64,000 bases of DNA, taken from Iris pallida. Its lineage: Eukaryota > Streptophyta > Magnoliopsida > Asparagales > Iridaceae. Of this stretch, positions 33,299 to 46,896 are shown one piece after another. The position numbers and the translations under genes were made by a program. The notes under the pieces were generated by a model. That model saw nothing but the letters and a program-made list of their open reading frames with translations, made no database searches and was not told the DNA's origin. The stretch spans positions 33,535,734 to 33,599,733 of the forward strand of contig JANAVB010015600.1 in NCBI GenBank assembly GCA_029216955.1, in the 5' to 3' direction. Each line of letters starts with the position of its first letter. Within the stretch, counting starts at the first letter, position 1.

Positions 33299-33609
33299 GG
33301 TTGAGCGTTCTCCACAGTAACTGTCCATTTTGCGTTAGGATAGATGTCGCTGACGACTTGAATCTTCCTGCATGGGTTGAATAACAATGTGATACAAGAA
33401 TGGACAACGCCATGAATTCTGCACCACAATTATAATTCTTTTCACTCACAAAGTGTAGCTACATGTGCTTCTGGCTGCACATTAAAGGTCCTGTGCCAGT
33501 CTGGCTTTAGTATAATTTTGGGCGTATATAAGTTTACCCTCAAGAGACGGCCTGATATCCCTTTCCATACACTATAGGTAAGTTCTTTATTAAAGAGACA
33601 TGGTATGAA

Positions 33610-34060
33610 GCCTTGCGCTTCCTTATGGTGCTACGCCGCAATGACATGGCCTAAAGCCGAGGCATTATCCCTATCCGAAACCTCATCGTAGTGTCATACT
33701 ACTGCAGCATGAGGTCACAGCCTCTTTGTAGTGCCATTCTATCCAGCATGAAGCCTAAGGCTTCCTTGCGGTGTTACGCTGCAACAACATGGCTTTCAAG
33801 GCCGAGGCTTTACCCCTACCTGGGTACCTTATCGTGGTGTCATGCCACTGTAACATGGGGTCACCCTCCCTTTTGTAGTGCTGTCTACAACTCTTTAATT
33901 TCATCATACAGCATTAGGCTACCTGCCTATTTGCGGTGCTACGTCGCTATGACTTGGCTTGCAAAGCCGAGGTATTAGCCCTACTTGGGAACCTCATAGT
34001 GGAGTCATCCCACTGTAGCATAGAGTTTTACTCCTTGTAGTGCTGCGCTACCGTGATTCT
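33610..34060 (-). repeat. Three degenerate tandem units (~145-165 bp) in the copia 2 3' region
   Basis: GCCGAGGCATTATCCC-like words recur at 33656, 33801 and 33966. Each is followed by CCTCATCGTAGTGTCAT and CACTGTAGCAT variants and preceded by GGTGCTACG..GCAATGACATGGC variants. There is no coding signal. Confidence 0.75.
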
Positions 34061-34334
34061 TTTAAAGCACACCAGGCACTCACTCTGTCTGAAAACGCAT
34101 TTAGGCATTTAAGTCAATCTCTACACAGGATCCGTTTTTTGCAGAAAATATATAGTAGACAACAGTGGTTATGGGTTCGTAACCCTTCCATGTTCTCAAG
34201 AACAAGTACCCACTGTTACCTGATAGTTTTTCAGTCAGTGGTCCTCCCTTAAACCGAAAGTTAGATGTCTAGTAGATTTCTCTTTGAACTAATAATATAA
34301 AACTTTATGGTAGGATTACACAGACATACAATCA

Positions 34335-37300
34335 GAATGCCTTCAAGCCCATCTTCCCTGCTGTGTATTCAACCAGCTGGCGCTTGAGGCCCTTCGTGAA
34401 CGGATCCGCCAGGTCCTCCTGACTCCGAACATCGATTACTGCAATGACACCTCACTTGATGAGATCGTTCACTGCCCTGTGCTTTAACCGCACAGTTCTC
34501 TTCTTTCCATTGAAGAGATCATTTTATGCCACCGTCGCAGTTGTCTGGTTGTCGCAGTATATCGGTATCGCCGGTATTTGCACCGCAACTACTGGAAGAT
34601 CATTCATGAGCTCCCGAAGCCATTCTGCTTCTCGACTGCGGTATCAAGTACAAAGAATTCAGATTTCATGGATGACCGCGAAAGCATAATCTGCTTTTTC
34701 GACTTCCACGATATAGCAGCTCTACCCGTTGTGAAAATATATCCACCTGTGGACCTCTCGCTCTTCACCTCTGAGCATCAACTAGCATCACTGAAGCCTT
34801 CTACTACCGGCGGCTCTCCGCTGAAGTACAGTGCATATGTTTGAGTCTTCTTGAGATATCTCATAACACGTTTCACAGCTTTTCAGTGCTCAATGCCTGG
34901 ATTGCTAGTGAATCGACTCAGCATTCCCACGACGAAAGCTATGTCAGGTCTAGTGGCAGTAGTAGCGTATATCAAACTTTTGATGACGCTAGCGTACTCC
35001 AATTGCCTGACACTTTCCATCGAGTTTGGCTCCAGCTTCTGGTCACTTCGGTACGGTGTATCAATTATAGGAAGATCATGATATCCATATCGAGTGAGCA
35101 TCTTCTCAATGTAATGAGATTGTGACAGTGCCAATCCAGTGTCTGTCCAGATGATCTTGAGTCCCAAGATAACATCAGCATCCCTCAAGTCCTTCATACT
35201 GAACTTTATCGAGAGGAACTTCTTTGTCTCCGTGACATAGCTTATATCTGTTCCTAGGATTAGCATATCGTCCACGTATCGAAAAACGATGACTCCACTT
35301 CCGTCAGAAAATTTTGTATAGACACACTTGTCTGTTTCGCTGACCATGTAGTCGTTTGACCTTAGAACTTTGTCAAACTTCTCATGCCATATTTTGGGTG
35401 CTTGCTTTAAGCCGTATAGAGATTTTACCAACTTGCAGACTTTGTCTTCTAGGCCTCTGACGACAAATCCTTCTGGCTGTTGCATATAAATCCCCTCGGT
35501 CAGCTCGCCATTCAGGAATGCTGTTTTCACATCCATCTGATGTATCACCAGCTTGTGTATTGCCGCAAGAGCAATCAACAATCTGATGGTTGTCATCCGT
35601 GCAACTGGAGCATATATGTCAAAGTAATCGATCCTCTATTATTGAGAAAACCCCTTGGCTACTAGCCTGGCCTTGAACTTGTCAATAGTTCCATCAGATT
35701 TTATCTTCTTCTTAAAGATCCACTTGCATCCGATGGGTTTTGCTCCTTCGGGTAAATTAACTAACACCCATGTGTGATTGGAGGTAATTGAGTCAATTTT
35801 ATTGTCTATTGCCTCCTTCCAGAAGATAACATCTCTGGTTTTCATTGCCTCATCATAGGTAAGCGGATCTGCTTCACATGATTGGTGACGAAGTCATCTC
35901 CGAAGCTCTTCGGCCTCCTTGCTCGCTTTGTTGACGGCTCAGCGAGTTCTGGTTCAATTATTGTTTCTCCACCAACAACATCATCTTGGACTACTGGCTC
36001 ATATGAGATATCAGTCTCATTTGCACCTTCACCATTCTCCGAAATGTCTGGGAGAACAACATTTTTGTGTCTTGTAAACTTGTCTTCAAAGTATTCAGCA
36101 TCGCAAGATTAGATGATATGATTTAACTCAATATCAAGAAATCTTGGGGTATCTCTCTTCTCGACATATCCAAGAAGATCGCCTTCGTAGTCCTTGTCCC
36201 CAACTTCTGAATCTTCAGATCTGGGAGCTTCACGTAAGCCAGACACCCCCACACTCGAATGACATTTATGTTAGGTCTGACTTTGAACCAGAGTTCATAA
36301 GGAGTTATGTCAGAAGTTGCATATGGCACTCTATTTAGAATAAATGTGATCGTTAATGCAGCTTCTCCCCAGTAGCATTTTGGAAGATCTGCAGTTAGCA
36401 CCATTGAGTTATCATTTCTGTCAACGTACATTCTTCCTCTCTACTACTCCGTTAGATTGAGGAGAATACAGAGCAGTAGTCTCGCAGATGATTCCATGTT
36501 CTTTACAAAATGATGCAAATTCATAAGACCGATATTCTTCGCCTCGATCACTTCTCAACCTCTTAAGTTGTTGTCCAGTTTGCCGTTCAACTTCGGCCCT
36601 GAACTCCTTGAACTTCTCGAACGCTTCGTCTTTAGATTTGAGCAAGTAGAAGAATGCATACTTAAAGAAGTCATCGATGAAGGTTATGAAATACTTCTTT
36701 CCAGCTTTTGTAGAGAATTGTTTGAAGTCACAGATATCAGAGTGCACCAACTACAGACGATCTATGCTTCGATTGACCCGATAAAACGATTTTCTTGTGA
36801 TCTTCGTCTGAGCACATACTTCACACTTCTCTACCTTACACCCACATTTGGAGATAAGTCCTAGACTAGACATTTTGTTTATTCTTTTATAATGTACATG
36901 TCCTAGCCTATTATGCCAAAACTCAAGAGATAATCAAAAGAGCGACTGCATTAATTTTATTAGACTGGTTTACAAGCAAAATTATAAACATTCCTTCGGT
37001 TTGATAAGCCTTTCCGAAGTATGTTTCCTTCTTGGACATCACCATCTGACCACCATTAATGTCCATCCTCAAGCCTGCTATGCTTAGCAGGCTCCCTGAG
37101 ATTAGGTTCTTGGCAATCACAGGAACATGCTTCTCTCCTTGGAGTGTCAGAGTGTTCCCGGAAGTGAGTTTCAGCTCCACAGTCCCGATCCCTAGAACTT
37201 CAACTTGGCCTGGTTCGCATGACAACTTTTTCAGACGTTGGCCGGTACGGGACAAACCATTCCTTGCCAGAACAGACATGGCACGTCGCGTAAGTGTCTA

Positions 37301-37595
37301 TCCACCAGTCAGAGTCAGCCCCCACAGTAATGACCTGAGCGATCATTGTAACAATGTTAGAAACCAAAGAAACCTTAATAGGCTCACTTTTCTCTGATTG
37401 TTTAGGCTTGGATCTGCATTCACTTTTATAGTGGCCTTTCTTGCCACAATTGAAATAAGCCACGAGGGACTTGGACTTCTGATGCTTGAATGAAGGACCC
37501 TTCACTTTCAGATTAGTGGAGTCCTTCTTTTTGTGATGAGAAGTCGTCTGCTTCCCCTTGGACTCTCTTGTCTGTACCAGATTGGCCTTAGCCAA
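34335..37595 (-). pseudogene. pol: Copia 2 protease, integrase, reverse transcriptase, RNase H
   Basis: Protease region near 37300: DWWIDTYATCHVC, where the usual D-T-G is D-T-Y. Integrase at 36750-36123: FIDDFFKYAFFYLL, RSDRGEEYRSYEF and YSPQSNGVVERKN, with the D, D and E positions present. RT at 35845-34883: WIFKKKIKSDGTI, QMDVKTAFLNGELTEGIYM, SLYGLKQAPKIWHEKF and an intact FRYVDDMLIL. RNase H at about 34850-34345: RSTGGYIFTTGRAAISWKSK, ending ADPFTKGLKRQL. The frame shifts several times (37.2, 36.43, 35.6 and 34.88 kb). Only the RT block 35596-34883 (237 codons) is open at length. Confidence 0.88.
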
Positions 37596-38270
37596 TTGTC
37601 TGGCAGAGTGTCCATCTTCTGTTGAGAATGCATCTCGTCCTCAACATGGATCTCTTGTAGGAGATTTTCCAAGCTAATGTCCAGCTTCTTCTAATGCATT
37701 CTTGCATAGAAAGTACTCCACATAGCAAAAAGTTTTGAGACGATCCCTCCAACGACAAACTTGTTGACGAGGGGCATTTTCTCGTCTTCTAGCTTCTGGC
37801 GCAACTTTAAGAACTCTTTCACCTGTGGCAGCATTGCCTTCTCGTCTTCGAAGAGCCACTTGTGGTACTTCTCAACGATGAAGATTTTTGACCTATTGTC
37901 GTCGTTTTCATACAACTTTCCCAAGGACTCCCAGATGTCCCTGGCAGAAGTTTTCTTGGAGTATGACTCTGCCAGGGAGTTCTCCATTGCATTCAGAATC
38001 AATAGCCTACAGAGACTATTATCCCTTCTCCATTTGATGAGTTTGATTTATGTAGCAGCAATGGCATATGCTGTACTACCTTCTGGAATCGTCGGTCCTT
38101 CTGGAATCGTAGGTTCAGCCTTAATCAACACATGATCGACGTCCACTAGTTGAAGATTGACGGTAATTTTCCTCTTCCAAATTTGAAAGTGTTCTCCGTC
38201 AAACTTCTCCAGTTTGTTAAAGCTGGTCTCGGGGAGCGAGGTACGAGAGTTTCTATCTTCTGTTCTAGCT
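37200..38270 (-). pseudogene. gag: Copia 2 gag
   Basis: 38002-37691 is the UBN2-type capsid part (MENSLAESYSKKTSARDIWE, LGKLYENDDNRSKIF). 37595-37400 is Lys-rich and has a zinc knuckle reading YFNCGKKGHYKSEC, in which the first cysteine position is Tyr. The N-terminal part upstream of 38002 is in another frame. Confidence 0.8.
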
Positions 38271-38277
38271 TTGAGAT

Positions 38278-39293
38278 TGTTAGACCCTGGGTGTAAAGTC
38301 AGAAGTAAACTCTTGTGACACGATTATAGCACTTCAAAGGAAGGTACAAAGCAGAAATCCTAGAAGGACTCTATAAATGAAAAATCTAAATAAATTTTTC
38401 GATAAAGGCAGCGTACGAATAGTCTAAAAAGACTTTCGTAAAATAAACAATAATGGAAAAACATGCTGGGGTGTCAAAATACCAGTGCTCAAAGGTAGAT
38501 CCGCCCTCACGGTCAGCTTCCAGGAACCAGCAAGTTCAAAAAACTCTGGAACACTCTGTTGATCTGCTCAAGAATGGACTGCTCGAAAAGTCAAGAAAGA
38601 AATACTGGTGGCACGAGGAGCTACAGGGGGCGCTGGAACACGAATGGGTCGACGAACCTCTCTGCTCTCGTATAGAATTGTTTCGTCTGAAAAGAATCAA
38701 TCATTTTCTGAGAAGATAGGCCTATATATAGTGTCCTGCTATAGTCGCTCAGATCTATAATGTGCACGACAAAATTATGTCAGATCCCAAATCCTCGAAT
38801 CAGTTATCGTACGTTACGAAATGGTCAGAATGTGGACAGGCACGATCTGTGCGAATCAGCGCCACTGAGCAAGTTGTACGTGTCTAGCACAACCAGCGCT
38901 CCCCGTGCGCCCTGCGCAACTAGTGTGCCCCGCACAACCTGCGCAACCTGCCAGTGCTACGCACCCGGTGAACCCAGCACAACTTGGGCACGCACTAGGG
39001 TCGTGCACTTGGGCGCGCACCTAGGCGCGCAACTGGGCACTCAACTGGCCGCGCAAGAGGCTCGCACAACTTGAGCACTATGCACTTAGCGACGATACCG
39101 ACATGCTAAGTGCAAAGTGTGCCAACAAAATGCCACATTACGCCTCATGAGCCCATGAGCCCGAGTCCGAGTCCGAATCGTTAAGCCACTACGGGACTTA
39201 GCTCCAATGGAAATTAATTTTCCAAGAGCAAAAAGTATGAATGCTTTACTTGGAGCCTTATCCTTACCACCTAGTAAAATCACCCACATGGTT
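38278..39293 (-). repeat. 5' LTR of copia 2, truncated
   Basis: Matches 32004-33043 with several indels. It ends in CACCCACATGGTT where the left LTR continues TTTCCTCC; LTR A starts there. TGGTT (39289-39293) is the expected target duplication of element A; its partner lies past the right edge. Confidence 0.85.
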
Positions 39294-39964
39294 TGTCGCG
39301 ACCCGCACCCTAGAGAGGGGCACGAGCACGTGGTTACGTCCAGCCTACGCTGCAGAATCGGCGGTAGAACGCTGTATATAGGGTCTGTAAATACTACGAC
39401 TAAAACATATAAATGTACCTGTATAGTATATACACTCCGAATGGAGGTGACATAGCAATACAGTCTCAATCACATAATCAAAACTAAGGTAGATAGCATA
39501 AAAAGAGATATGATAGATAAAATAGGAAACAAGTCCAAAATCCACAAGTCAGAGCTAACACACAAACATCCATATCTCAGAAAATATAATAGATACTACA
39601 ACTGACAGTGCTAGCTGGCTCGCAGGCCAGGCAAACCTAACTAAACTAAGCTACTCAGGGTGAGCAAAGTCTAGTGGCTCTACCAACAAGCCACTGTCTA
39701 AGTCTACTCCGTCAGACTCTACCCCATTGTAGGTCGGGCAATCAGCCTCTGAATCATCTGTAAAATTTGTCAACGGTATCCTGTCAGGAAAATGAGCAAG
39801 TACAAACACCAACAGCAGTTCCATATGAATTGATAAATTCTATAAGAGACAGTGTAATGAAATACAAGACAAAATCAACTGGAAATATATATATCATGGT
39901 GTGAGTACTGAGAAGAACGATGATATAAATATATAGGGCGACTTGGGAACTGTTCGGAAAGCCG

Positions 39965-40006
39965 AGTTACAACCCTTAAACCAAACAAGGACTGGGGCTG
40001 TAACCT
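39965..40006 (-). other. Conserved LTR hairpin, LTR A version
   Basis: GTTACAACCC, then TTAAACCAAACAAGG, then GGGGCTGTAACC. The same module as in element 1's LTR family, with one stem change (a wobble or mismatch). It lies about 0.67 kb from the LTR outer end, a similar distance to that in element 1. The matching copy in the right LTR is at about 62795-62836. Confidence 0.75.
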
Positions 40007-40609
40007 TTCTCTCGAACAGAACTTAGTCACCACAGATAATAAATATAAAAGGTGCCTTGAATTATTAGTACGTCATGTGATCGGCTTGGGAAACATGTTC
40101 AAGCTTTCCATCTGACCGGCTACGAACAAATAACAAGTGTGAAACAACAAGTGTGAAGATAAGGCCGGTCACCATGGAAAGTTGGGAACAAGTAGTTATG
40201 AACAAGTGTCGAGTACAAGTGTGAAACAACAAGTGGGTATTTTGATCACGCAACCACTAATAACTCCCCATCCCCGAATAGTATAAAGGATCCGGACATA
40301 ACACGTCATGACACGGGGTTCGAAAGCAGGGGGCCAGCCCACTCCCAAGTCCATGTCTATACAAGTACAAGTAACAAATCGAGTTATGTACCAATATACC
40401 AAGTAATCTGGGAACAACAACTCATGACAGGATCCGACATATACTAGTCCGTGAAATATCGTGTCTGGAAATCAAGTAAGACACTACGACTGAATCGGAT
40501 ATAGCAGATATCAAGACAATAAAAACTATCAGTGAATATACTCGCCTGTGGTCCTGAGCTGATAGGGTGAACAGACGCTCAGAGTGATCACAGACCTAAA
40601 ATAAGATAC

Positions 40610-41010
40610 TATGAGTCAAACAGGGCTTAATACTGAAAAAGGAAACTAATATAATCCATGAATGCAAGTCTAAGTCAAAACTAGGTCAATCTAGGTCAAT
40701 CTAGGTCAAAATGAGTCATACTAGGTCATACTAGTTTATACTAGGTCATACTAGGTCACTGGGAGTCATTCCAAGTCAAACTAGATCGATCGGGATCAAC
40801 GGTGGACTTACAGTTGACTTTGGTCAAAAAGTCAACTCTGGTCAACTCTGGTCAACTCTAGGTCAACTCTAGGTCAAACTAGTCTAATGTTGACCAACTG
40901 TTGACTTTCAGTCAACTGGTCAACTCTGGAATGGTTTCGGTCAAATCGGGTCGCTTAAAGACTAAGTTTGACTCTCGATTGACTTTTGTTGACTTTTGGT
41001 CAAAAAGGTC
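40610..41010 (-). promoter_or_regulatory. W-box-like (TTGAC) cluster in LTR A
   Basis: More than 20 GTCAA/TTGAC words occur in about 400 bp, many as GGTCAACTC or AGGTCAAAC. Chance expectation is below one. TTGAC is the core bound by WRKY factors. The cluster is repeated in the right LTR (63420-63840). Confidence 0.65.
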
Positions 41011-41519
41011 AACCGACGTCAAAACTAGTCTATGAGTACCATATTTGATCATTACCAACCACGGGAATCAAGTTCTAACTCTATCTTAGGCTTCTAACAT
41101 AAATATCCTATTTCTAGGCAAAACTAGTATTTACCCTTCTAAGGTAAATCCCGATACCTTGCCCAATACCAAGGAAACCCCGCAAATACCCATGGTACTA
41201 GCCTAGACTTCTTAGGGTAGCTAGATATCAACCTATCTAAGGTTTACCTACCAAGAAAATGGGTATCCTAGGTATCTAGGCTATGTTGGGATACGGGGTA
41301 TTGATTTACCCTATTACCTATCCTATCTCATGAATTTTACCCTCTTCTCTACCACACTCATCTACACCACTCACTCTCATGATACACTCCTATATTTATC
41401 ACTCTCATAGGTTTCCTATAGGTTTCCTACTAGTTAGACAATAGGCTAACCTATAGGATACTAGTTTCCCTCACTAAGCTCTCACACACACACAATATCT
41501 CACAAATACACACATACAC

Positions 41520-41945
41520 ACAATGGCAATTTATGGACTGATTTAAGTGGACTTGTGGACTGATTTTTGTGGGTTTATGGGCTGTCATATAGTGGTGTTT
41601 GTGGCTGAATTTGAAGTGGTTGGGTGGTGGTGTTAGGGGCTGTTCTTGGACTGAATTTGTGGGGGTTTTTGTGGACTGTTAAGTGGGGTTTAAAGGGGTG
41701 TTTTAGTGTGTCAAATAGGACAGCCATGGGGGGATTTATGGGCTGTGTTTGGGGACAGTTAGAGGGTGCCATGGGGTGTTTTTGACAGTGTAATGACAGC
41801 CACTAATAGGGGGAAATGGGGGCTGTCCTTGACTGCAAGTAATGGGTTTTAGGGGCTGTTTTGTGGGTGTTAATGGACTGTAGTTAGGGGGAGAAATGGG
41901 GACTGCCATGGGCTGTTTTAGGGGCTATTCTGGGACAGCAGTAGG
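41520..41945 (-). repeat. GGGGCTGTTTT-rich low-complexity tract in LTR A
   Basis: The words GGCTGT, GGACTGT and GGGTGTT recur with a 15-40-bp spacing. No open frame of interest is present. It is part of the LTR that cannot be compared with the right copy, which leaves the window before this point. Confidence 0.6.
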
Positions 41946-42179
41946 GTGGTTTCTCCTCCCTCTAATACCCCACATCCTCGCCACAACTCTCTACCAATAT
42001 CACTCCTATTCAACTACTCTCACACTCAACCATTTCACATGTTTTCCCCTCTCAAACAAATCACCAAACACCACCACTACTAACATACACACACACCCCA
42101 AGCCATTCCTTGGCCGAAACCTGTCATGCTCTCCCCCATCCAACACAAGCCACACACAACACATATTATATACACTAAT

Positions 42180-42600
<421 letters not shown>

Positions 42601-42839
42601 TATATAACCTTATATATATACAAATAGATTATAGGAAATGATACATTAAGAAAATCATTCCCACACACATGAAAATTCTGAAATAATAGTTAGAACACAC
42701 CAAAACCAATGCACAACAATATCCATGTGTCCAAATAGGGGTTTTTTTCCAATTAGGACACAATCCTACATATTGGACACCTCTAAAAATGTCCAAATGG
42801 ACACAAAATAGTCTCTAATGGAGACACAACCATGGAAAA

Positions 42840-45800
42840 TGTCACGACCCGCACCCGCTTTTTCGGATACGAGACGTGTCCAAGCCAGCCTACGCCGCAG
42901 AGTCGGCGGTAGAACGCTGTCAAGCCCGCAAGAAATAAATGCTCAAAAATCATATTTGATGCTCATTCACATTTCTAAATTTATTACAACATTTACATCA
43001 TTTATGATTAAAGAAAATACAAAGTTTTACAATTGATGGAATGATACAATGGCTATCTATATCTAAGTTGTCTTCAGCATACCCAAGTCTTCTCCAGTGT
43101 TAAGAGTGATCGCGGCTAAACTTGAAAAATGTTGGTTATCCAGTCAGGATTGGAACAAGCACACAAACCGACGGCAGTGCAAAACACAATAGAATTAACA
43201 AGACATGAAAATAACATATGGAATATGAAAGCTAGTAAGAAACTGATGACATGGCATGGTAGAGAAGTAAACAAGAAAAAACTAGTAAAAGACATCTATC
43301 TAGGTGGTGTGAAATATCCGTTTCAACATGTGGACGGCTAGGAGATAAATAAAGCACACTGTACGTGTCGTGCGCAGCGGCTAGCATTCAAGATTAGACA
43401 TAATGGGATATTTCTGGGTAGTCCACATGTATAGTAAGATATTTCCCCTCCCGACTATTCCGTGTGACGAGCGTGTCAACAAGCAGCAAGATATATGTAT
43501 AGACATGAAATGAAAAGACTACTATGAATCAGAAAGCAATCAGAAAGTACACTTGCCTGAGGTCCTTAGCTGGAAAAACCAATACTGTACCTCACAATGA
43601 GCCACAATCAATCAACACATGTAGAAGTCTCCGGATGCTGAAATAAACATTACCAACGTTCTCAGAATAGTCAAATTAGCTAGGACTGCCTGTCCTTAAG
43701 TCCAATTCTGGACACAGGGCCAAAACGGTAATTTTGGGCAAAAGCGATGTCCGCCGTTGGACCCGCTTTGTACCGAAAAGCGTGCCAGAGTCAATGGTCT
43801 CTAAAGTCGTCAAACTACATGTCTACGGATTCGATTTTTCGATACGAACCCAACCGTATGTCCAGAGTTGGATTCCGGCGGACCGTGCACAAAATCGCCC
43901 GTTGAGTCCAAAATGGCATATTAGCCTAGGGTCGATATGACGCAGTTAGAATTACAGGAATTAGGGACATATGACTAGTCACGGTTAAGATTTGATATTC
44001 GAAGAGAATTAAATAAAAGAAAATCTTAATAGTAGGATATATATCTAGAAAAATATTTATAATCTATTTTAGAAAATATGCTTTGATATTAGAAAACTAT
44101 TAATCGAAATATTTAGATACATCTGTTAAAATCCATAGAAAATCATAATTAGGTCAAATTATAATTTAACTATATAAAAATATTATACAACATTTTAAGG
44201 TTTTAAGGAGCAATATTTAAGATACCAAAAATAGTAATATCTATTCGTAGGGCTTATAATCCCGTCTTGAAATTTCATGTAGCTACAAAGCTACATGCTA
44301 TATTTTGAAATTGATTATAGGGCCAAACCCAATACTATTATTTTGTTACAAAATAAGTTAGAATATTTAATTAAAACTAGTAACAATTAATGTAGAAAAC
44401 AACATTAACAATATCAATAAATTTAACATTGACTACAAATACTAAAACTAGGCTACTAATAATAGTATGATATTAATACTATCAAATTAGTAGTCCTCTC
44501 AACCTCGGTTCCCGTAGCATTGTATTAGAATAAAAGCAAAACTTATCATCCCTTCCCAATCAGTCAAACATGCTAAAAATAAATATGAGAGAGAGGTTGA
44601 GTACAGAAAAGGGCAACCGACACTCACCGAGAGAGGGCTACTCGGCGCTGCTCCGGGAGATCCGACGGCGAGGGCTCCGCTTCTGGGGTTCCGACGTTCC
44701 CCGCTCGGCCACGCGGCAGATTGCCGGCGCGGTCTGAGGCTGCGCGGACTGGGCGTCTCACTCCGGAGGCGGACGAGGAAAAGGTGGGACCAGAAGAAGA
44801 TCCGGTCCCCGCAGATGGTCCAGGCGAGGGCTTCTGTGTGGGGAGATCCAGTGAAGGTGGTTGTCATGGCTGCACGGGGAAAGCTGCATCGGTGGGGGGA
44901 GGGTTTCGACTCACGGGGCGGCGCTCGAGGTCGGTGGCGTTCGAGCGGTCACCGACTAGGAGGCGAGGGGGCGGGGTGGACCGGCTTAGTGTCCATTCAG
45001 TGGACTGGCATCACGTCGGCCACTCGATGTCGCTCGACCGGACTGCGTTGGCGGTCTTTGGCGAGCCCATGCCAAAGCGATGAGCATGGTCGGCGAGGAC
45101 ACCGACATTGTCGAGGGTGGCAGCGTGGCTCAGCAGCCTGGTGCCTCGTCGTATGCAGGGCTGGCGAGTCCATTGCACCGGCGGTGTTGGGCCTCGGTCT
45201 GTGAGAGGGCGGTGGTGAACGGGTTTGCTCGTCGTCGTTGTGGGTGGCTCGACCACGAGGAGGCGGGTGGTCGAAGACTGGAGGGGCAAAGAGGCACTTG
45301 CGGCTAGGGTTTTCTTCTTCGTGTTTCTACGATTCTCTGCTCATACCTATATATATACTACGAGTATCTATAATCGGTTTGAGGGGCTTACTGTTAGTTC
45401 CGATGGGCTCGGGAAGCACAGGATTTGGCTTTGCAGTTGGGATGGCCGGCCTGCACTGTGCGGGCTGGGGGGGTTTGGCCTTATTGCATTCTATTAGCTA
45501 GTGCTCGACAAACTATTAACTAATGCTCGAATATAATTTCGAATAATTAATTATGACTATCATAAACACACGATTTTCTTCCAACATTCTACTTCTGCGT
45601 GTATATTCTAGCTATAGTACTTCATCATTCTCTATACACTACATTAAATATTACTTATCTTAATAAGATAATAGTTTCACATCTATTACTATACTAAATA
45701 TCTACTTACTAAATATACATCTTTAATATTAGCCCTCACTATTAATCATGTACTTGAAATATAATATAACAAAATACAATAACCAAAATTAACTATTTAA

Positions 45801-45883
45801 TTATTATAAAATCTAATAATCACCCTTTAAATTAATCAAAAAATAAATAAAATATTTTAAAATTTTCGGGACGGGGAGCTACA
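42840..45883 (-). repeat. Solo LTR B, inserted in LTR A
   Basis: Minus-strand start TGTAGCTCCCCGTCCCG at 45883 (a common opening of plant gypsy LTRs) and end GGGTCGTGACA at 42840. The flanks are GGAAA on the right (45884-45888) and GGAAAA on the left (42834-42839), an imperfect 5-bp duplication. No internal sequence or second LTR was found, so unequal recombination probably removed them. It shares only its outer 70 bp and a short block near 43130-43180 with LTR A. Confidence 0.6.
44500..45365 (-). promoter_or_regulatory. GC-rich leader with TATA box and splice donor in solo LTR B
   Basis: On the minus strand GTATATATATAGG (about 45359-45347) is a TATA box. Downstream comes AAAACCCTAGCCGC (about 45312-45299) and roughly 650 bp of strongly GC-rich sequence in an otherwise AT-rich LTR. 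This ends at CTCTCGGTGAGTGTCGG (about 44634-44618), a good 5' splice site. Open frames exist on both strands, none with a recognised domain. Confidence 0.4.
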
Positions 45884-46891
45884 GGAAACATTCCTATGGG
45901 TTTCCTAACCATTCTATATGAAATGGAAACTATTTTTAGAGAAGGATTTACCTATTTTTGGAGAAGGAACAATGGTGGAGCTCTCAAGAATGGAAGGAAC
46001 CTTTGGAGAAGAAGAAGAAAAGTGGATGAGAACAAGGAAAAGTGATTTTCTCTCTCCTCCCCACCCCTACACAATGTGGCCGGCCACTAGCTTCAAATGC
46101 CCCCTTTTACTAATTACAAGTTTGCCCCTCTATTGTTCTATTAGCTCTTTACAAGTTTGCATAGGGTTTGGGGGTTAAAATGTAAATCTAATATTCTAAT
46201 TAGGTCTAACCTAATCCATGGGGTCATGATTAATCCCTCTAACTTTTTATGGTAATATTGTGGGCCATGGCTAGCTAGTGTGTGGGCCCGTTAAGGTCAA
46301 AACTACCCCGGGTCCCCGAAACAAGTCAAAACAAATCGGAATGAGTTGAAATTCGAACCCGATTCAAATAACCCCAAAATAATACAATAAATAAATAAAT
46401 AATTCCAAAATAATTCAAAAGTGAAAAATAACAAAAAGACCCATGTTTCTGGAAACTGAGGGTGACAAATCTATCCACCTTAAAAAAATTCGTCCTCGAA
46501 ATTAAAACCAAATAATAGTAAAATTTCAAATTCACAAGTCATGGCTAAAAATTTAAAATGATTAAAATCTCAAAAATCGAAGCAGGAATTAAATGACTAA
46601 ATTTATAAAATTTAAAGTTACTCTCAAATATAAGTCTATCCACCTTAAAAGAATCATCCAAAAACTTAAAACAAAGTAAACATAGAAAATTCATGCAATT
46701 TGATAATCGTATGCGTCTGTCCAATAATCATGATACTCAGAACCTCCGTCATGCCAGTGAGCAAGGCTACGATAATCACAGAGTCCTCAACTACGGTATA
46801 TACCTCTAGAATTATGGTATTTAAAATTTTTGTATTGCCGCTAGCTTGGCAGCGAAAACCTTAAATTCCCTCACCCTAGGAATACGTCCAT

Positions 46892-46896
46892 AGTCC
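46892..46896 (+). repeat. Target-site duplication of the Tat element, left (AGTCC)
   Basis: AGTCC at 46892-46896 equals AGTCC at 60225-60229, the 5-bp duplication made by retroviral-type integrase. Confidence 0.92.

Larger units (their letters stand above)
32004..39293 (-). mobile_element. Ty1/copia element 2, minus strand, inactive, 5' LTR cut by element A
   Basis: LTRs lie at 32004-33195 (complete, 1192 bp) and 38278-39293 (truncated where element A begins). The minus-strand order is gag, protease, integrase, RT, RNase H, 3' noncoding repeats, polypurine tract and 3' LTR. It is a different family from copia 1: the RT reads HQMDVKTAFLNGEL and the LTRs are unrelated. Confidence 0.88.

Noticed and set aside
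44721..45083. 120-residue plus-strand ORF in GC-rich part of LTR B
   Set aside because: GC-rich sequence leaves several frames open by chance; the TATA box and splice donor point to the minus strand.
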